NCBI RefSeq assembly: GCF_000934685.1
Contig: NZ_JYNQ01000001.1
Span: forward strand, 682,001 to 746,000
Source: Lacinutrix sp. Hel_I_90
GTDB lineage: Bacteria > Bacteroidota > Bacteroidia > Flavobacteriales > Flavobacteriaceae
Reading direction: 5' to 3'
Length of the DNA stretch: 64,000 bases
A model generated the notes under the pieces. That model did no database searches and was not told where the DNA came from. It was given only the letters and a program-made list of their open reading frames with translations. Every line of letters starts with the position of its first letter. Positions within the stretch are counted from its first letter, which is position 1. Position numbers and translations under genes: made by a program. Shown one piece after another: positions 7,680-15,776 of the stretch.

Positions 7680-8750
7680 TTAAGCCGTTGCAGCAGGCAA
7701 AGCAGCTTGTTTTTCTTCAGCTGAAGGTGGTGCGTACATTTGCGCAAAATTGTCTAGTTTAAAGTAATCTGTTTTAAACTCTATTTTAACAAAACCTCTT
7801 AATTTTGCTTTCAGCTCATCTTCAGAAGTACTTTTTGCAGAAGACACGCTAAATTTCGTGGTTTGACTACTCCTAGTGCTACCTACACTGCCGCCTCCAA
7901 ATAGTTTACCTATTAAACCAGTACTTGCTCTTCCTGAGGTTCCTGTGGAAGACGTGGTTTTGTTTATGGCTTTGTCTTTCTTCTCTCCAGTACGTTGGCC
8001 TTTAAATTCGAAATTAACCTCAGCTTCAACCACTCCTTTATCTACCACTAAACGCGTTAAGCCCATAAGTACCATTTCTCTCAAAGCCGCACGATGCTCT
8101 TGTGCCATTTTAATTTTGGCATCCATGATTTTGGCTTTAACTTCATTATCACCAATGTCTACAGCCTCTCCTTTAGGATCGGTAAGACTCATTTTCTCGC
8201 CACCCTCGGGATCTTCTTCCATGCTAATATTAAACTCGTCTGGTTTGTTTTCTGCCAAGTAAGCGAAGGTTGTGGTGTCATCGATTTGCTTAATAAATTT
8301 TGCTAAACCTGAAGTCGCTTCCTTCATTAACCGAATGTAATCATCGGTTTGAGATTTCATAACAGAAATGTTGGCATCAAAAACAGATTTAAGTAAATCC
8401 CTTACAAATGCTGGAAAATCTACAGAATCTACTAAATCTTCAAAAGCATCCACCCCTTCTTCAAAGCCTTTTTCATGACGCGAGTCATCAATTAAATTAG
8501 AAGCCCTGTTCGCGGTTTGATTTGCTTTTGCCTGTCTTGTGGCTTTTTCAAGAAAGTTCTCTTTAGCCTGAGAAAAGTCGTCTTGATAATGGCCATTGCT
8601 TTTTCTTAGTTTATCTATTTGATCTTCTACCACATTAACATACATTCTTTTTTGGTCCTCAATGGACATGTTTTTAAAGGTGTCGTTCCCTGATAGGATT
8701 TCTCTAGCTTTATCACGAGCTACCTCTTTTATGTGTTTTGGATTATTCAT
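7680..8750 (-). CDS. Unrecognised helical protein (356 aa) with Ser/Gly loop
   Basis: Residues 1-170 are strongly helical and charged (IKEVARDKAREIL, YVNVVEDQIDKLRKSNG), probably coiled coil. Residues about 225-335 have two beta-like stretches (VVEAEVNFEFKGQ and LRGFVKIEFKTDYFKLDNF) separated by a Ser/Thr/Gly-rich insert (about 255-300). The end is Ala/Pro-rich. The paired strands with a Ser-rich middle faintly recall DUF2589-type proteins, but I would not assign that without a profile search. It has no signal peptide, membrane helix or catalytic motif. It lies between the 330-aa and 760-aa genes with gaps of about 20 bp. Confidence 0.75.
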   Translation of the reverse strand: MNNPKHIKEVARDKAREILSGNDTFKNMSIEDQKRMYVNVVEDQIDKLRKSNGHYQDDFSQAKENFLEKATRQAKANQTANRASNLIDDSRHEKGFEEGVDAFEDLVDSVDFPAFVRDLLKSVFDANISVMKSQTDDYIRLMKEATSGLAKFIKQIDDTTTFAYLAENKPDEFNISMEEDPEGGEKMSLTDPKGEAVDIGDNEVKAKIMDAKIKMAQEHRAALREMVLMGLTRLVVDKGVVEAEVNFEFKGQRTGEKKDKAINKTTSSTGTSGRASTGLIGKLFGGGSVGSTRSSQTTKFSVSSAKSTSEDELKAKLRGFVKIEFKTDYFKLDNFAQMYAPPSAEEKQAALPAATA

Positions 8751-8769
8751 GAATTTTATATTTTAGTGT

Positions 8770-9762
8770 TTAGAAATCCCAATTTTCTTCCATAGATTCA
8801 AATTCTTTTTCGGTGTCTTCAAAATCACCGTTTTGCCCGACATCGTCTCCACTTTCAGTACTTTTTTGAAACTGGTGTTGAGCGATAATAAAGGTTTCAA
8901 CATTGCTTACAAATTTTTGGAATTGATCCTCACTAAATGTTGCTTTGTTGTAGATGGCTAAATCTAAAATGATGTTTCTAGCAGAATCGGCAATGGTTCT
9001 TAAAGAAGAGGTGTTAGGGAAATAATTAAACTCCTCCATACTTACGCTTTCTACAATGTTCCAGAGGTCTCTTGAAATACCGTGACCTAATTGATCTCTT
9101 AATTCTTCTGCATTAATAATTTGAATGGCATCCTCAAGATGTGCATACATCTCTGGTACGAATATCTTAACCATACCAGAGGCTGCTCTTGATAGGTTGT
9201 GTTGCAGATCTGTAATCACTTGTTGAATTCCAGATTTTGAAACACGTAGTGGGTCGTCTGCACTTTCGTATTTATCAATATATTTAATAACTTCTCCCAT
9301 CATATTTTCCCAAAGCGGCAAGAAGTTTTCATTGGTGACCATATCTGACACCGTATTCCCGTTTCCAATATCAAAGACTTGCTTATACCACATAGAGCGT
9401 TCATCAAAAGACGTACGGTTATCTCTTAATTGCATGTAATTATAGAGTCTTGTTGCTGTTGTTGTAGATTCTACATCAACCCTACCCATGGTTACATATT
9501 TTAAAATGCTATCTGCCACTCTAAAAATGCCCATCTCATCACCTAAAATCATAATAGCATAGAGTGATGCTGCGTTTTGTATATTCACCACATTAATGGT
9601 TCCTCCTGGTAAATTAAGTGGGTCTAAAAATTGAAATGAATTAACATGATCAAAGTCATTAACTTCATTATAGTAAACGTTCTTTACTGGGTCTCTAGAA
9701 ACGTCACTAGAACTACCTAAAACTTCACTTAACGTGTGCCATAAAATTGCTTCCGTGCTCAT
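8770..9762 (-). CDS. Unrecognised helical protein (330 aa)
   Basis: This 330-aa product has a mostly helical pattern, low Cys and an acidic C-terminal tail (DVGQNGDFEDTEKEFESMEE). The beginning (MSTEAILWHTLSEVLGSSSD) and middle (ASLYAIMILGDEMGIFRVAD) carry no motif I can place. It lacks a signal peptide and membrane segments. It is separated by 4 bp from the HhH gene upstream and 19 bp from the helical gene downstream, so the products are probably made in step. Role unknown; a structural subunit of the same assembly is one reading. Confidence 0.75.
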   Translation of the reverse strand: MSTEAILWHTLSEVLGSSSDVSRDPVKNVYYNEVNDFDHVNSFQFLDPLNLPGGTINVVNIQNAASLYAIMILGDEMGIFRVADSILKYVTMGRVDVESTTTATRLYNYMQLRDNRTSFDERSMWYKQVFDIGNGNTVSDMVTNENFLPLWENMMGEVIKYIDKYESADDPLRVSKSGIQQVITDLQHNLSRAASGMVKIFVPEMYAHLEDAIQIINAEELRDQLGHGISRDLWNIVESVSMEEFNYFPNTSSLRTIADSARNIILDLAIYNKATFSEDQFQKFVSNVETFIIAQHQFQKSTESGDDVGQNGDFEDTEKEFESMEENWDF

Positions 9763-9766
9763 AATT

Positions 9767-10903
9767 TTATCTTTTATTTAATTTATCTTGATACGCCAGT
9801 AGTTCTCTAAATTGACCTTTAGCAATAAATTTTGCCTGTTCAAGTATCTGACCGTAATTAATATTAGCTCTTACTTTTTTCAATCTTTTTTTAAGGCTTG
9901 TTTCATCAAAAGAAGCTAAATGTGAAAAAGACATGATCCCCACTTCTATTAATTCTTTTTTAATAACACTCCCCACCCCTTCTATAGCTTCAAACTCATC
10001 TGGAACTAATTGGTTTTCTTCTTGTGTTGTGCTCTCTTCTTCCTCGTGATTAAAATCTTCATTATACCCTAATTTTAAAAGGTAATCCACCATTTTTTTT
10101 GCTAAAGATTCTTTGTTCGTTGCTCTATCTAAAGTCACTTTACCACTATTTAGAAAGTTCATGACTAATTGATATAATTTTCCCCCTGACTTTAAATCGT
10201 CTATTAATTCTACAATCGTGTTTTCTGGGACTCCCGGAAAGTAACTAATGCGTGTATTCTCAATTTTGTCTTTCAGTATTTTCACCTCTTTCTTGCTTAC
10301 TTCGAGACTCTCTTTTTTGATGATTTTGTCAACCAATTGAACGTTTACATACGATTTTACTAAGTCTAAGGACTCAAACATGTTTGCGCTAATCCCTTCG
10401 CAATCCAAAATTTCATAACCAATAATGGCTCTACAAGCTAGAAACAGAAAAATTCCTTCCTCTGTTAAAATGGCTCTCGAGAGTTGATCTATTGTAGAAT
10501 TATTGATACTTGAGGCTACTTTGGTCATCACTCCCGTATGGCCGTGACTGGTAATAAAGTGTTTAAATTCGTTATCTGTTTTAGTCCTAAGACTGCCGTC
10601 TTCTTCTAAAAGTTCTTGAATAGATTTATTTAAAAATGCTTCTTTTGAAGGCACCTTCATTTTGTTCGTTATTATTTTATTGAGTTCAAATAATGATTCT
10701 TCAACCAAATCGTCAAAGCGCATTGTTGCCGGAGAAATAAAGAATTTTGAAATTAATAAACTGCCCGCAGCATCTATTGAAAACTGGCTTGATTTTAGTA
10801 AATCACTGGTTCTAGGTATTTGATTGTAGTACGTTAGATTATTTATACTTGGTAGCTTAAGCTTACTACTCCTAGATTCTGATAATGTTCCATTTTTATT
10901 CAT
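9767..10903 (-). CDS. Helical protein with C-terminal helix-hairpin-helix domain (378 aa)
   Basis: Residues 1-290 are largely helical and unrecognised. An acidic spacer (NHEEEESTTQEENQ) leads to a clear helix-hairpin-helix module at about 305-360: FEAIEGVGSVIKKELIEVGI, then SFSHLASFDETSLKKRL. This is the pattern of DUF4332/Rad51-N-type HhH repeats (x-IEGVGxxxxxxLxxxGI-x-S/TxxxLA). Such modules bind DNA non-specifically or mediate protein contacts. Nothing else suggests nucleic-acid processing. It is the second gene of the operon, 10 bp after the subtilase. HhH domain confident, function not. Confidence 0.8.
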   Translation of the reverse strand: MNKNGTLSESRSSKLKLPSINNLTYYNQIPRTSDLLKSSQFSIDAAGSLLISKFFISPATMRFDDLVEESLFELNKIITNKMKVPSKEAFLNKSIQELLEEDGSLRTKTDNEFKHFITSHGHTGVMTKVASSINNSTIDQLSRAILTEEGIFLFLACRAIIGYEILDCEGISANMFESLDLVKSYVNVQLVDKIIKKESLEVSKKEVKILKDKIENTRISYFPGVPENTIVELIDDLKSGGKLYQLVMNFLNSGKVTLDRATNKESLAKKMVDYLLKLGYNEDFNHEEEESTTQEENQLVPDEFEAIEGVGSVIKKELIEVGIMSFSHLASFDETSLKKRLKKVRANINYGQILEQAKFIAKGQFRELLAYQDKLNKR

Positions 10904-10913
10904 AATACATTTT

Positions 10914-12227
10914 TTACAGGTTATAGTTTAACATTTTTAATGCATCTAGTACATTGATTCTTCCAAATCCCGATTTTTCATCTTTAAATTGATTACTAAA
11001 TTTATCGGTTGTGCGTTGTACGATGTCTCGTATTAAGTCATTTTTTATTTTTTTCCCTTTTTGATGGGCAAAAGATTTTAATAAGGCTACCGTACCACTA
11101 ACATAGGGAGACGCCTGAGAGGTTCCAGAGGACAAGGCATACCCATTATTTAAGAAAGAGCTATAGACATTGACCCCTGGTGCCGTTACTGAGACGTGTC
11201 CGCCATAGGTAGAAAAAGGAGCCACGTGACCAACATTGTCTGATGCGCCTACGGCAATCACATAATCCAAAGCGCCCGGGTAGTATTTGTCTTTTTTACC
11301 ATCGTTTCCAGAAGCAGCGACTACGGTAACGTCGTTATCTAAGGCATATTTAATAACATCCCTATGTGGTAAACCTCCGCCTGTATGCTTTATTCCTAAA
11401 CTCATATTAATCACATCTGCTCCTTTATCTACAGCATATTTAATCCCTGAGTTGATATCGTCTATGAGTCCAGCTCCTACTACCTTACCATTAGCATTTA
11501 GTGCTCCCAGCACTTTTATGGGTATTATTGTGCAATTGGGCGCCACACCAATGGGCATTTTATGGCCTTTAGAGCCAATAATTCCTGCGACGTGGGTTCC
11601 ATGTCCAACTTTGTCGTCTGGGATGTCATCCATATCTAAAAAGTCACCAACAAACTGTTGAGCGCCATCGATGATGTTCACAAAGTCTTTGTGGTCTTTA
11701 AATTTTGGATTTTGACTGTCTTGTACTTCAAATTCAAAATGGCTGGTTTCAATACCGGTATCTAAAATGGCGATTTTAATCTCTGGATGTCCTTTTGTCC
11801 AAAGATGTCCCTCTTTTAAATAAATGGCGTTATCGCTGTATTTTGAGCTTAAACTTTGAGTGGCGGCTAATTCTTGTCTTGGAATGTCACTGGTTGTAAT
11901 TTGCCCTTCATTAACATAAACGACATTAGGTAAAAAGGAAATATCATCAATTAACTGCTCAGGAATCGTTGTATTATTGGTGAGAAGAATGAGTCTGTAA
12001 ATTCTGTCTAATCCCGACCTTATTTCTTCTGGAGACCACTTTTTGTTTTTTGATTTATAGTTTTGAGACGCTATAAAATCTATTTTATAGGTCTTGTTTA
12101 TAATGGCATCTATATTTGGAACAAAGCTTTTGCTTAAATTACTTTTGTCATTAATCAAGGTCTCCCAATGGTCATACCTTGGGTTTTCATCTTGATTATT
12201 TAGCTTTATTATAAGATGCGGTTTCAT
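10914..12227 (-). CDS. Subtilisin-like (S8) serine protease without signal peptide
   Basis: This 437-aa protein is a complete subtilase. D156 sits in AILDTGIE, H209 in GHGTHVAG, oxyanion N308 in AASGND and nucleophile S370 in SGTSQASPYVSGTVALL. Residues about 45-115 resemble an I9-type propeptide ending NVVYVNEGQ, which in the family inhibits and folds the enzyme before self-cleavage. The N-terminus (MKPHLIIKLNNQDENPRYD) is not a signal peptide, so it probably acts in the cytoplasm or is exported with an assembly. It is the first gene of the 12-gene operon. A maturation protease for its neighbours is plausible; a toxin-like effector is another option. Confidence 0.93.
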   Translation of the reverse strand: MKPHLIIKLNNQDENPRYDHWETLINDKSNLSKSFVPNIDAIINKTYKIDFIASQNYKSKNKKWSPEEIRSGLDRIYRLILLTNNTTIPEQLIDDISFLPNVVYVNEGQITTSDIPRQELAATQSLSSKYSDNAIYLKEGHLWTKGHPEIKIAILDTGIETSHFEFEVQDSQNPKFKDHKDFVNIIDGAQQFVGDFLDMDDIPDDKVGHGTHVAGIIGSKGHKMPIGVAPNCTIIPIKVLGALNANGKVVGAGLIDDINSGIKYAVDKGADVINMSLGIKHTGGGLPHRDVIKYALDNDVTVVAASGNDGKKDKYYPGALDYVIAVGASDNVGHVAPFSTYGGHVSVTAPGVNVYSSFLNNGYALSSGTSQASPYVSGTVALLKSFAHQKGKKIKNDLIRDIVQRTTDKFSNQFKDEKSGFGRINVLDALKMLNYNL

Positions 12228-12271
12228 CTGTTACATTAATTTATTTTCAACGGTCACCTATTGTTCGCTAT

Positions 12272-12293
12272 TTATCACTCTCTTTGGTGATAA
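12272..12293. promoter_or_regulatory. Short inverted repeat between regulator and subtilase genes
   Basis: TTATCAC and GTGATAA form a perfect 7-bp inverted repeat around an 8-base spacer in the 114-bp gap upstream of the subtilase. It could be an operator for a dimeric regulator or a transcript hairpin. No T-run follows on the minus strand, so it is not a good terminator for the AraC gene, and read-through into the operon is possible. Confidence 0.35.
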
Positions 12294-12341
12294 TGCTTTT
12301 ATACTCATTTCATCTTTATAAAATTAGATATCTATTAGGTT

Positions 12342-13124
12342 TTAGATTTGCATTATTGTGTATGGTTTTTGTGGTATTGAGTCAACTTTATACGATTGGT
12401 CCTTATGGCACAATCTAAATTGCGTTGGATTATCACGGAAATGTTTTTTAAATAAGCGACAGTAATACTGTTGCGAACTAAACCCTAACGCATCAGATAT
12501 CCGACTTATCTGCCAATTGGTAACGATGAGTAAATGTTTACTCTTTTCTAATTTATATTTATTTATAAATGCTGTTGGTTTTAATCCGGTATGCCTTTTT
12601 ATCTTTTTACTCAATGAGCTCCGGCTCATATACAACAACTCGCTTAGTTGTTGCATGTTTAAAGTATCGTTATCAATATTTTCATCTATAATTTTGGTGA
12701 CTTTATTCAAAAATATATCCGCGCTATCTGTGCTTACCTTATTATTCAACACATTTATAGATCCTTTAATCTTGGCTAAATATTTTAATAAAATAGGAAT
12801 GAGCGAAAAGTGAATAAACTCTGACCCTGCTTTTATATTTAATGAAGTTGTATAGGTTACAATGAGGTTAAGCTCATCAAGCGCCTTTAATATTTTATTA
12901 TTAATAGAACTTTCATTATTTACCAAAACAATATCCATTTCGGTCTGGTCTCTATGAATACTAGAGGATTTGTATTGGATGTCATTTTTAGTTATATAAG
13001 ATTCTAGACAGGATGGAATACTGCCAATATGCAGTATATCTAGCACCACAAATTCTGTTCTCAGCGTTAATCGCGTTACTGTAGCGTCTGACACCAAATG
13101 CTTCCTTATTAAAACTCCTTCCAT
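12342..13124 (-). CDS. AraC-family transcriptional regulator
   Basis: This is a 260-aa regulator. The C-terminal ~100 residues are an AraC/XylS DNA-binding domain with two helix-turn-helix units: LSELLYMSRSSLSKKIKRHT and ISRISDALGFSSQQYYCRLF, followed by KKHFRDNPTQFR. The N-terminal ~150 residues match no sensor domain I recognise. It is 114 bp upstream of the subtilase on the same strand and divergent from a NarL/LuxR-type regulator. It is therefore the likely controller of the operon, perhaps through the tandem repeat upstream of its start. Confidence 0.9.
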   Translation of the reverse strand: MEGVLIRKHLVSDATVTRLTLRTEFVVLDILHIGSIPSCLESYITKNDIQYKSSSIHRDQTEMDIVLVNNESSINNKILKALDELNLIVTYTTSLNIKAGSEFIHFSLIPILLKYLAKIKGSINVLNNKVSTDSADIFLNKVTKIIDENIDNDTLNMQQLSELLYMSRSSLSKKIKRHTGLKPTAFINKYKLEKSKHLLIVTNWQISRISDALGFSSQQYYCRLFKKHFRDNPTQFRLCHKDQSYKVDSIPQKPYTIMQI

Positions 13125-13182
13125 TTTAAAATAACTTGATACGTTGTAATAAAACTACGAATAATCAACATCCTGTATTAGA

Positions 13183-13226
13183 GTGTTATAACCTGTTTTT
13201 AATGGTGTAATAACTTGTTTTATTAG
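13183..13226. promoter_or_regulatory. Tandem 22-bp direct repeat in divergent regulator spacer
   Basis: GTGTTATAACCTGTTTTTAA (first 20 bases of unit 1, 13183-13204) and GTGTAATAACTTGTTTTATT (unit 2, 13205-13226) abut exactly, with 16 of 22 positions identical. Two direct half-sites spaced about two helical turns apart are the usual form of an AraC-family operator. The site lies between the AraC gene and the divergent NarL/LuxR gene. Regulatory role inferred. Confidence 0.45.
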
Positions 13227-13306
13227 GGGGAAAACACTAATTTTAAGACATAGTAAGTCTCCTTAAACACTTTGTTTTATTAATTGTTTTAATTTAAGAT
13301 CTATTT

Positions 13307-13951
13307 ATGGATTCGTATTCTGTTGTTATCGTTGAAAATCATACCTTATTTTCTCAAGCCTTATCTGGCGTAATAAATTCGTTTAAAAATTTCAATGTGA
13401 TGTATACCTGCTCTAACGAAAAAGAGCTTATAGATAAACTGAAATTTTCATCAACATTACCCAACTTAATATTGATTGATTTCCCTATACCCGTGTCCTA
13501 TAACGTTAACATTGTTAAATATATACGGGAACAACATCCTTCTATTTCTTTAATAGCACTCTCTGATGAAAAAAATGAATCCACAATAATTGACATGCTT
13601 CAATCGGGAATTAAAAGCTATTTGTTTAAAGAAATTGAAACCAAGACCCTAGAAACAGCCTTAACAGAAGTCATGCTTTATGGCTATTATCATACCAGTA
13701 GCGTCTCTAATATCCTTGTCAATTCTTTTACAAAAGCTATTGGTACTAAAAGAACAATACTAAAAGAGCAAGAAAAAAAATTCTTAAAATATATTTGCTC
13801 GGAGTTAACCTATAAACAGATCGCAAAAAAAATGTGTAGAAGTCCAAAAACAATTGATGGTTATCGCGATTGTTTATTTGAAAAACTAAAAATAAGAAGT
13901 AGAACGGGCTTAGTGCTTTATGCCATTAAAAATAAGATTCACAAACCTTAA
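13307..13951 (+). CDS. NarL/LuxR-type response regulator with altered acidic pocket
   Basis: This 214-aa protein has a receiver domain (1-125) and a LuxR-type HTH (about 150-210, ELTYKQIAKKMCRSPKTIDG). The phospho-acceptor is D58 (LILIDFP) and the conserved Lys is K108 (YLFKEIE). The usual DD pair of the acidic pocket is E10-N11 (VIVENHTLF), so metal binding and phosphorylation may be weak. No histidine kinase is adjacent. It is divergent from the AraC gene and upstream of the metzincin gene, so it may control either side of the locus. Confidence 0.88.
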   Translation: MDSYSVVIVENHTLFSQALSGVINSFKNFNVMYTCSNEKELIDKLKFSSTLPNLILIDFPIPVSYNVNIVKYIREQHPSISLIALSDEKNESTIIDMLQSGIKSYLFKEIETKTLETALTEVMLYGYYHTSSVSNILVNSFTKAIGTKRTILKEQEKKFLKYICSELTYKQIAKKMCRSPKTIDGYRDCLFEKLKIRSRTGLVLYAIKNKIHKP

Positions 13952-14228
13952 GATGGCGCTAATATAGCCTTCTACATCTGTTTGCTTCGAAGCTACTAAA
14001 ATAAAGAGCATTCGTGTTAGGTGTTATACTACATCCTATTTGCGTTATCAATAGTTTCTGTTTAATAAATAAGAATACCCAACACAGCTTAAACGATACT
14101 GGAAACGGCTTTAAGCTTCCCTTTTTTGTTTGGAAATTACGATTTGTCATGAGGTCTTTAAAAACAAATTTCAATGTTAACCTTTACTTATCTAGTACCA
14201 TTAATTATTAAACTAAAACATTTTTATC

Positions 14229-15182
14229 ATGGGACGAGTATGTAGAGAAGTACAAGAATGGGTCGAAGAAGAAATCCAAAAACCTATTGAAACGTGGGAA
14301 GAAAGAGCAGAAGAACGATGTAGTCGAAGAAGATGTAAATGGTGGTGCGCCTGCTGCAATAAGTGGTTTTGCTGGATTGAAATTCTATTAGTAAAAATCA
14401 TAAAATGGGTAGTCGTCATCGTTGGCAAATGGGTCACTAGAGTGATCTGTGAAATTATTTCTTTAATTTTAGATGTTATTGCTTTTGTCGTTAATCTTAT
14501 TTTAAGCATCCCCATAATTGGAGGTATCATTAGAACCCTATTAAATTGGATCACCGAAATAATTTGGCGTATTGTTGGCTTATTTGATTTTATTGGAAGT
14601 CTATTAGGCATTCGACCGCGAAAGAAAATGTATTTTGGTCTTATTATACCTACCCACGACGGGGAACCTATTGCCAGCCAAGCAGACCTACAACCTCAAT
14701 TAGACGCTGCTATTGAGCATATGGATAGGCTATGTAACGTGAATTTAATTTTTACCGGTACTTGTAATTCTACTATAAACGCGCCGAATAATCCTTTAGA
14801 ATATCCTTGTAATGCTGAAGGCTTTTTTAGCGACTGGTGGATTCAAGGGTCTTTTTATGAGCTTGCCACATCACTTTGCAAATTTGAAGATGGTTGGCGC
14901 AGAGTCTTAGGTTATGGGGCTGAAATTATTGTGTTCGTGGTTGACGATGTAACACCCGATGGCAAAGGAGGCTGCAGTATGGCTGCCTCTACAAATTATA
15001 TCATGACAGAGAGCGGTACCTCTACAAACATGATTGCTCACGAAATGGGCCATGCTTGTATCCTACTTCATAGAGACAATCGCGCGAATTTAATGTTTCC
15101 CACAGTAGGTTCTAGCCCTCAGACCCTAACCAACTGGCAAATTTCTGTTATTCGTTGGAGTAAGCACTGTGTGTATATTTAA
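14229..15182 (+). CDS. Metzincin-like zinc metalloprotease with Cys/Trp-rich membrane-active N-terminus
   Basis: The 317-aa protein starts with charged helices (1-35) and a Cys/Trp-rich patch (RRCKWWCACCNKWFCW). About 80 hydrophobic and amphipathic residues follow (about 52-125, with NLILSIPIIGGIIRTLL). The C-terminal domain carries HEMGHACILLH (H271, E272, H275, H281), a zinc site of the metzincin form, and a Met-turn NLMF (M289). The Gly usually found in the metzincin HExxHxxGxxH motif is Ile here. It lacks a normal signal peptide. This layout fits a protease that inserts in or crosses a membrane, such as a delivered effector (inference). It sits 277 bp after the response regulator on the same strand. 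Confidence 0.8.
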   Translation: MGRVCREVQEWVEEEIQKPIETWEERAEERCSRRRCKWWCACCNKWFCWIEILLVKIIKWVVVIVGKWVTRVICEIISLILDVIAFVVNLILSIPIIGGIIRTLLNWITEIIWRIVGLFDFIGSLLGIRPRKKMYFGLIIPTHDGEPIASQADLQPQLDAAIEHMDRLCNVNLIFTGTCNSTINAPNNPLEYPCNAEGFFSDWWIQGSFYELATSLCKFEDGWRRVLGYGAEIIVFVVDDVTPDGKGGCSMAASTNYIMTESGTSTNMIAHEMGHACILLHRDNRANLMFPTVGSSPQTLTNWQISVIRWSKHCVYI

Positions 15183-15211
15183 AATAAGATGACTCTTTAA
15201 TCAACAAGAAA

Positions 15212-15586
15212 ATGGAAAATAATCTCGTCATTACCAATAAAGAAGCGCTTTCGTTACTCCTTTCAAATTCGACATTTGATCGCATCACATTTAATTTCCC
15301 AAACCTTAAGGCGTCTTATAATCAGTATTGGTCAGAAAAAGTTGAGAAAGTCTATCACGCTTGCGGTTGCACTACAGGTTTTCAATTTATGTTTTCTAGT
15401 TTTATAATGTCAATACTCTACCTGGTTTTGCGATTTGGTCACGTTATAGAACACCCCTATAGAACGCTTATGGAAGGCTTTGTGTTTATACTTGTGATGA
15501 CCCTTTTAGGTAAGGTCATCGGGTTGTTTCTGGCTAGGATAAAGTTAATGTGGTATGTTAGAGAAATTAAAAAGATAACCTTTTAA
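15212..15586 (+). CDS. Small membrane protein (124 aa)
   Basis: This 124-aa protein has a soluble N-terminal half with a Cys-x-Cys motif (YHACGCTTGF) and two predicted membrane helices (about 62-76 and 88-107). No family is recognised. It starts 29 bp after the metzincin gene and is probably cotranscribed. If that protease is a membrane-active toxin, a small membrane protein next to it could be an immunity protein. This rests on position only. Confidence 0.65.
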   Translation: MENNLVITNKEALSLLLSNSTFDRITFNFPNLKASYNQYWSEKVEKVYHACGCTTGFQFMFSSFIMSILYLVLRFGHVIEHPYRTLMEGFVFILVMTLLGKVIGLFLARIKLMWYVREIKKITF

Positions 15587-15776
15587 TTCACAGCATTTAA
15601 GCCACAAAAACTTGAGGACTCTCAGGAGTTAATGTTCAAAAAGTAGTAGTGCTTTTACCTTATGCTCCACCTCTTATATGATCATGACGTTGAATAATTC
15701 ATAAAAAAAATATAATAATCCTTAACTCGCTATTTAATTTATAAATTTCTAGATTTGTTAATCAAAATAGTTATTT

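Noticed and set aside
250-12227. A prophage or tailocin, suggested by lysozyme and M15 peptidase
   Set aside because: No terminase, portal, capsid, tail sheath, tube, baseplate, integrase or holin is recognisable, and the other genes match no phage family by eye.
12272-12293. The small inverted repeat as a terminator separating the AraC gene from the operon
   Set aside because: No T-run follows it in the minus-strand direction.
13952-14228. A small RNA or gene in the 277-bp gap before the metzincin gene
   Set aside because: No strong hairpin, promoter or good frame was found.
14213-14611. Minus-strand frame opposite the metzincin gene
   Set aside because: It is His/Ser/Ile-rich without family likeness and lies wholly within a coherent domain protein on the plus strand.
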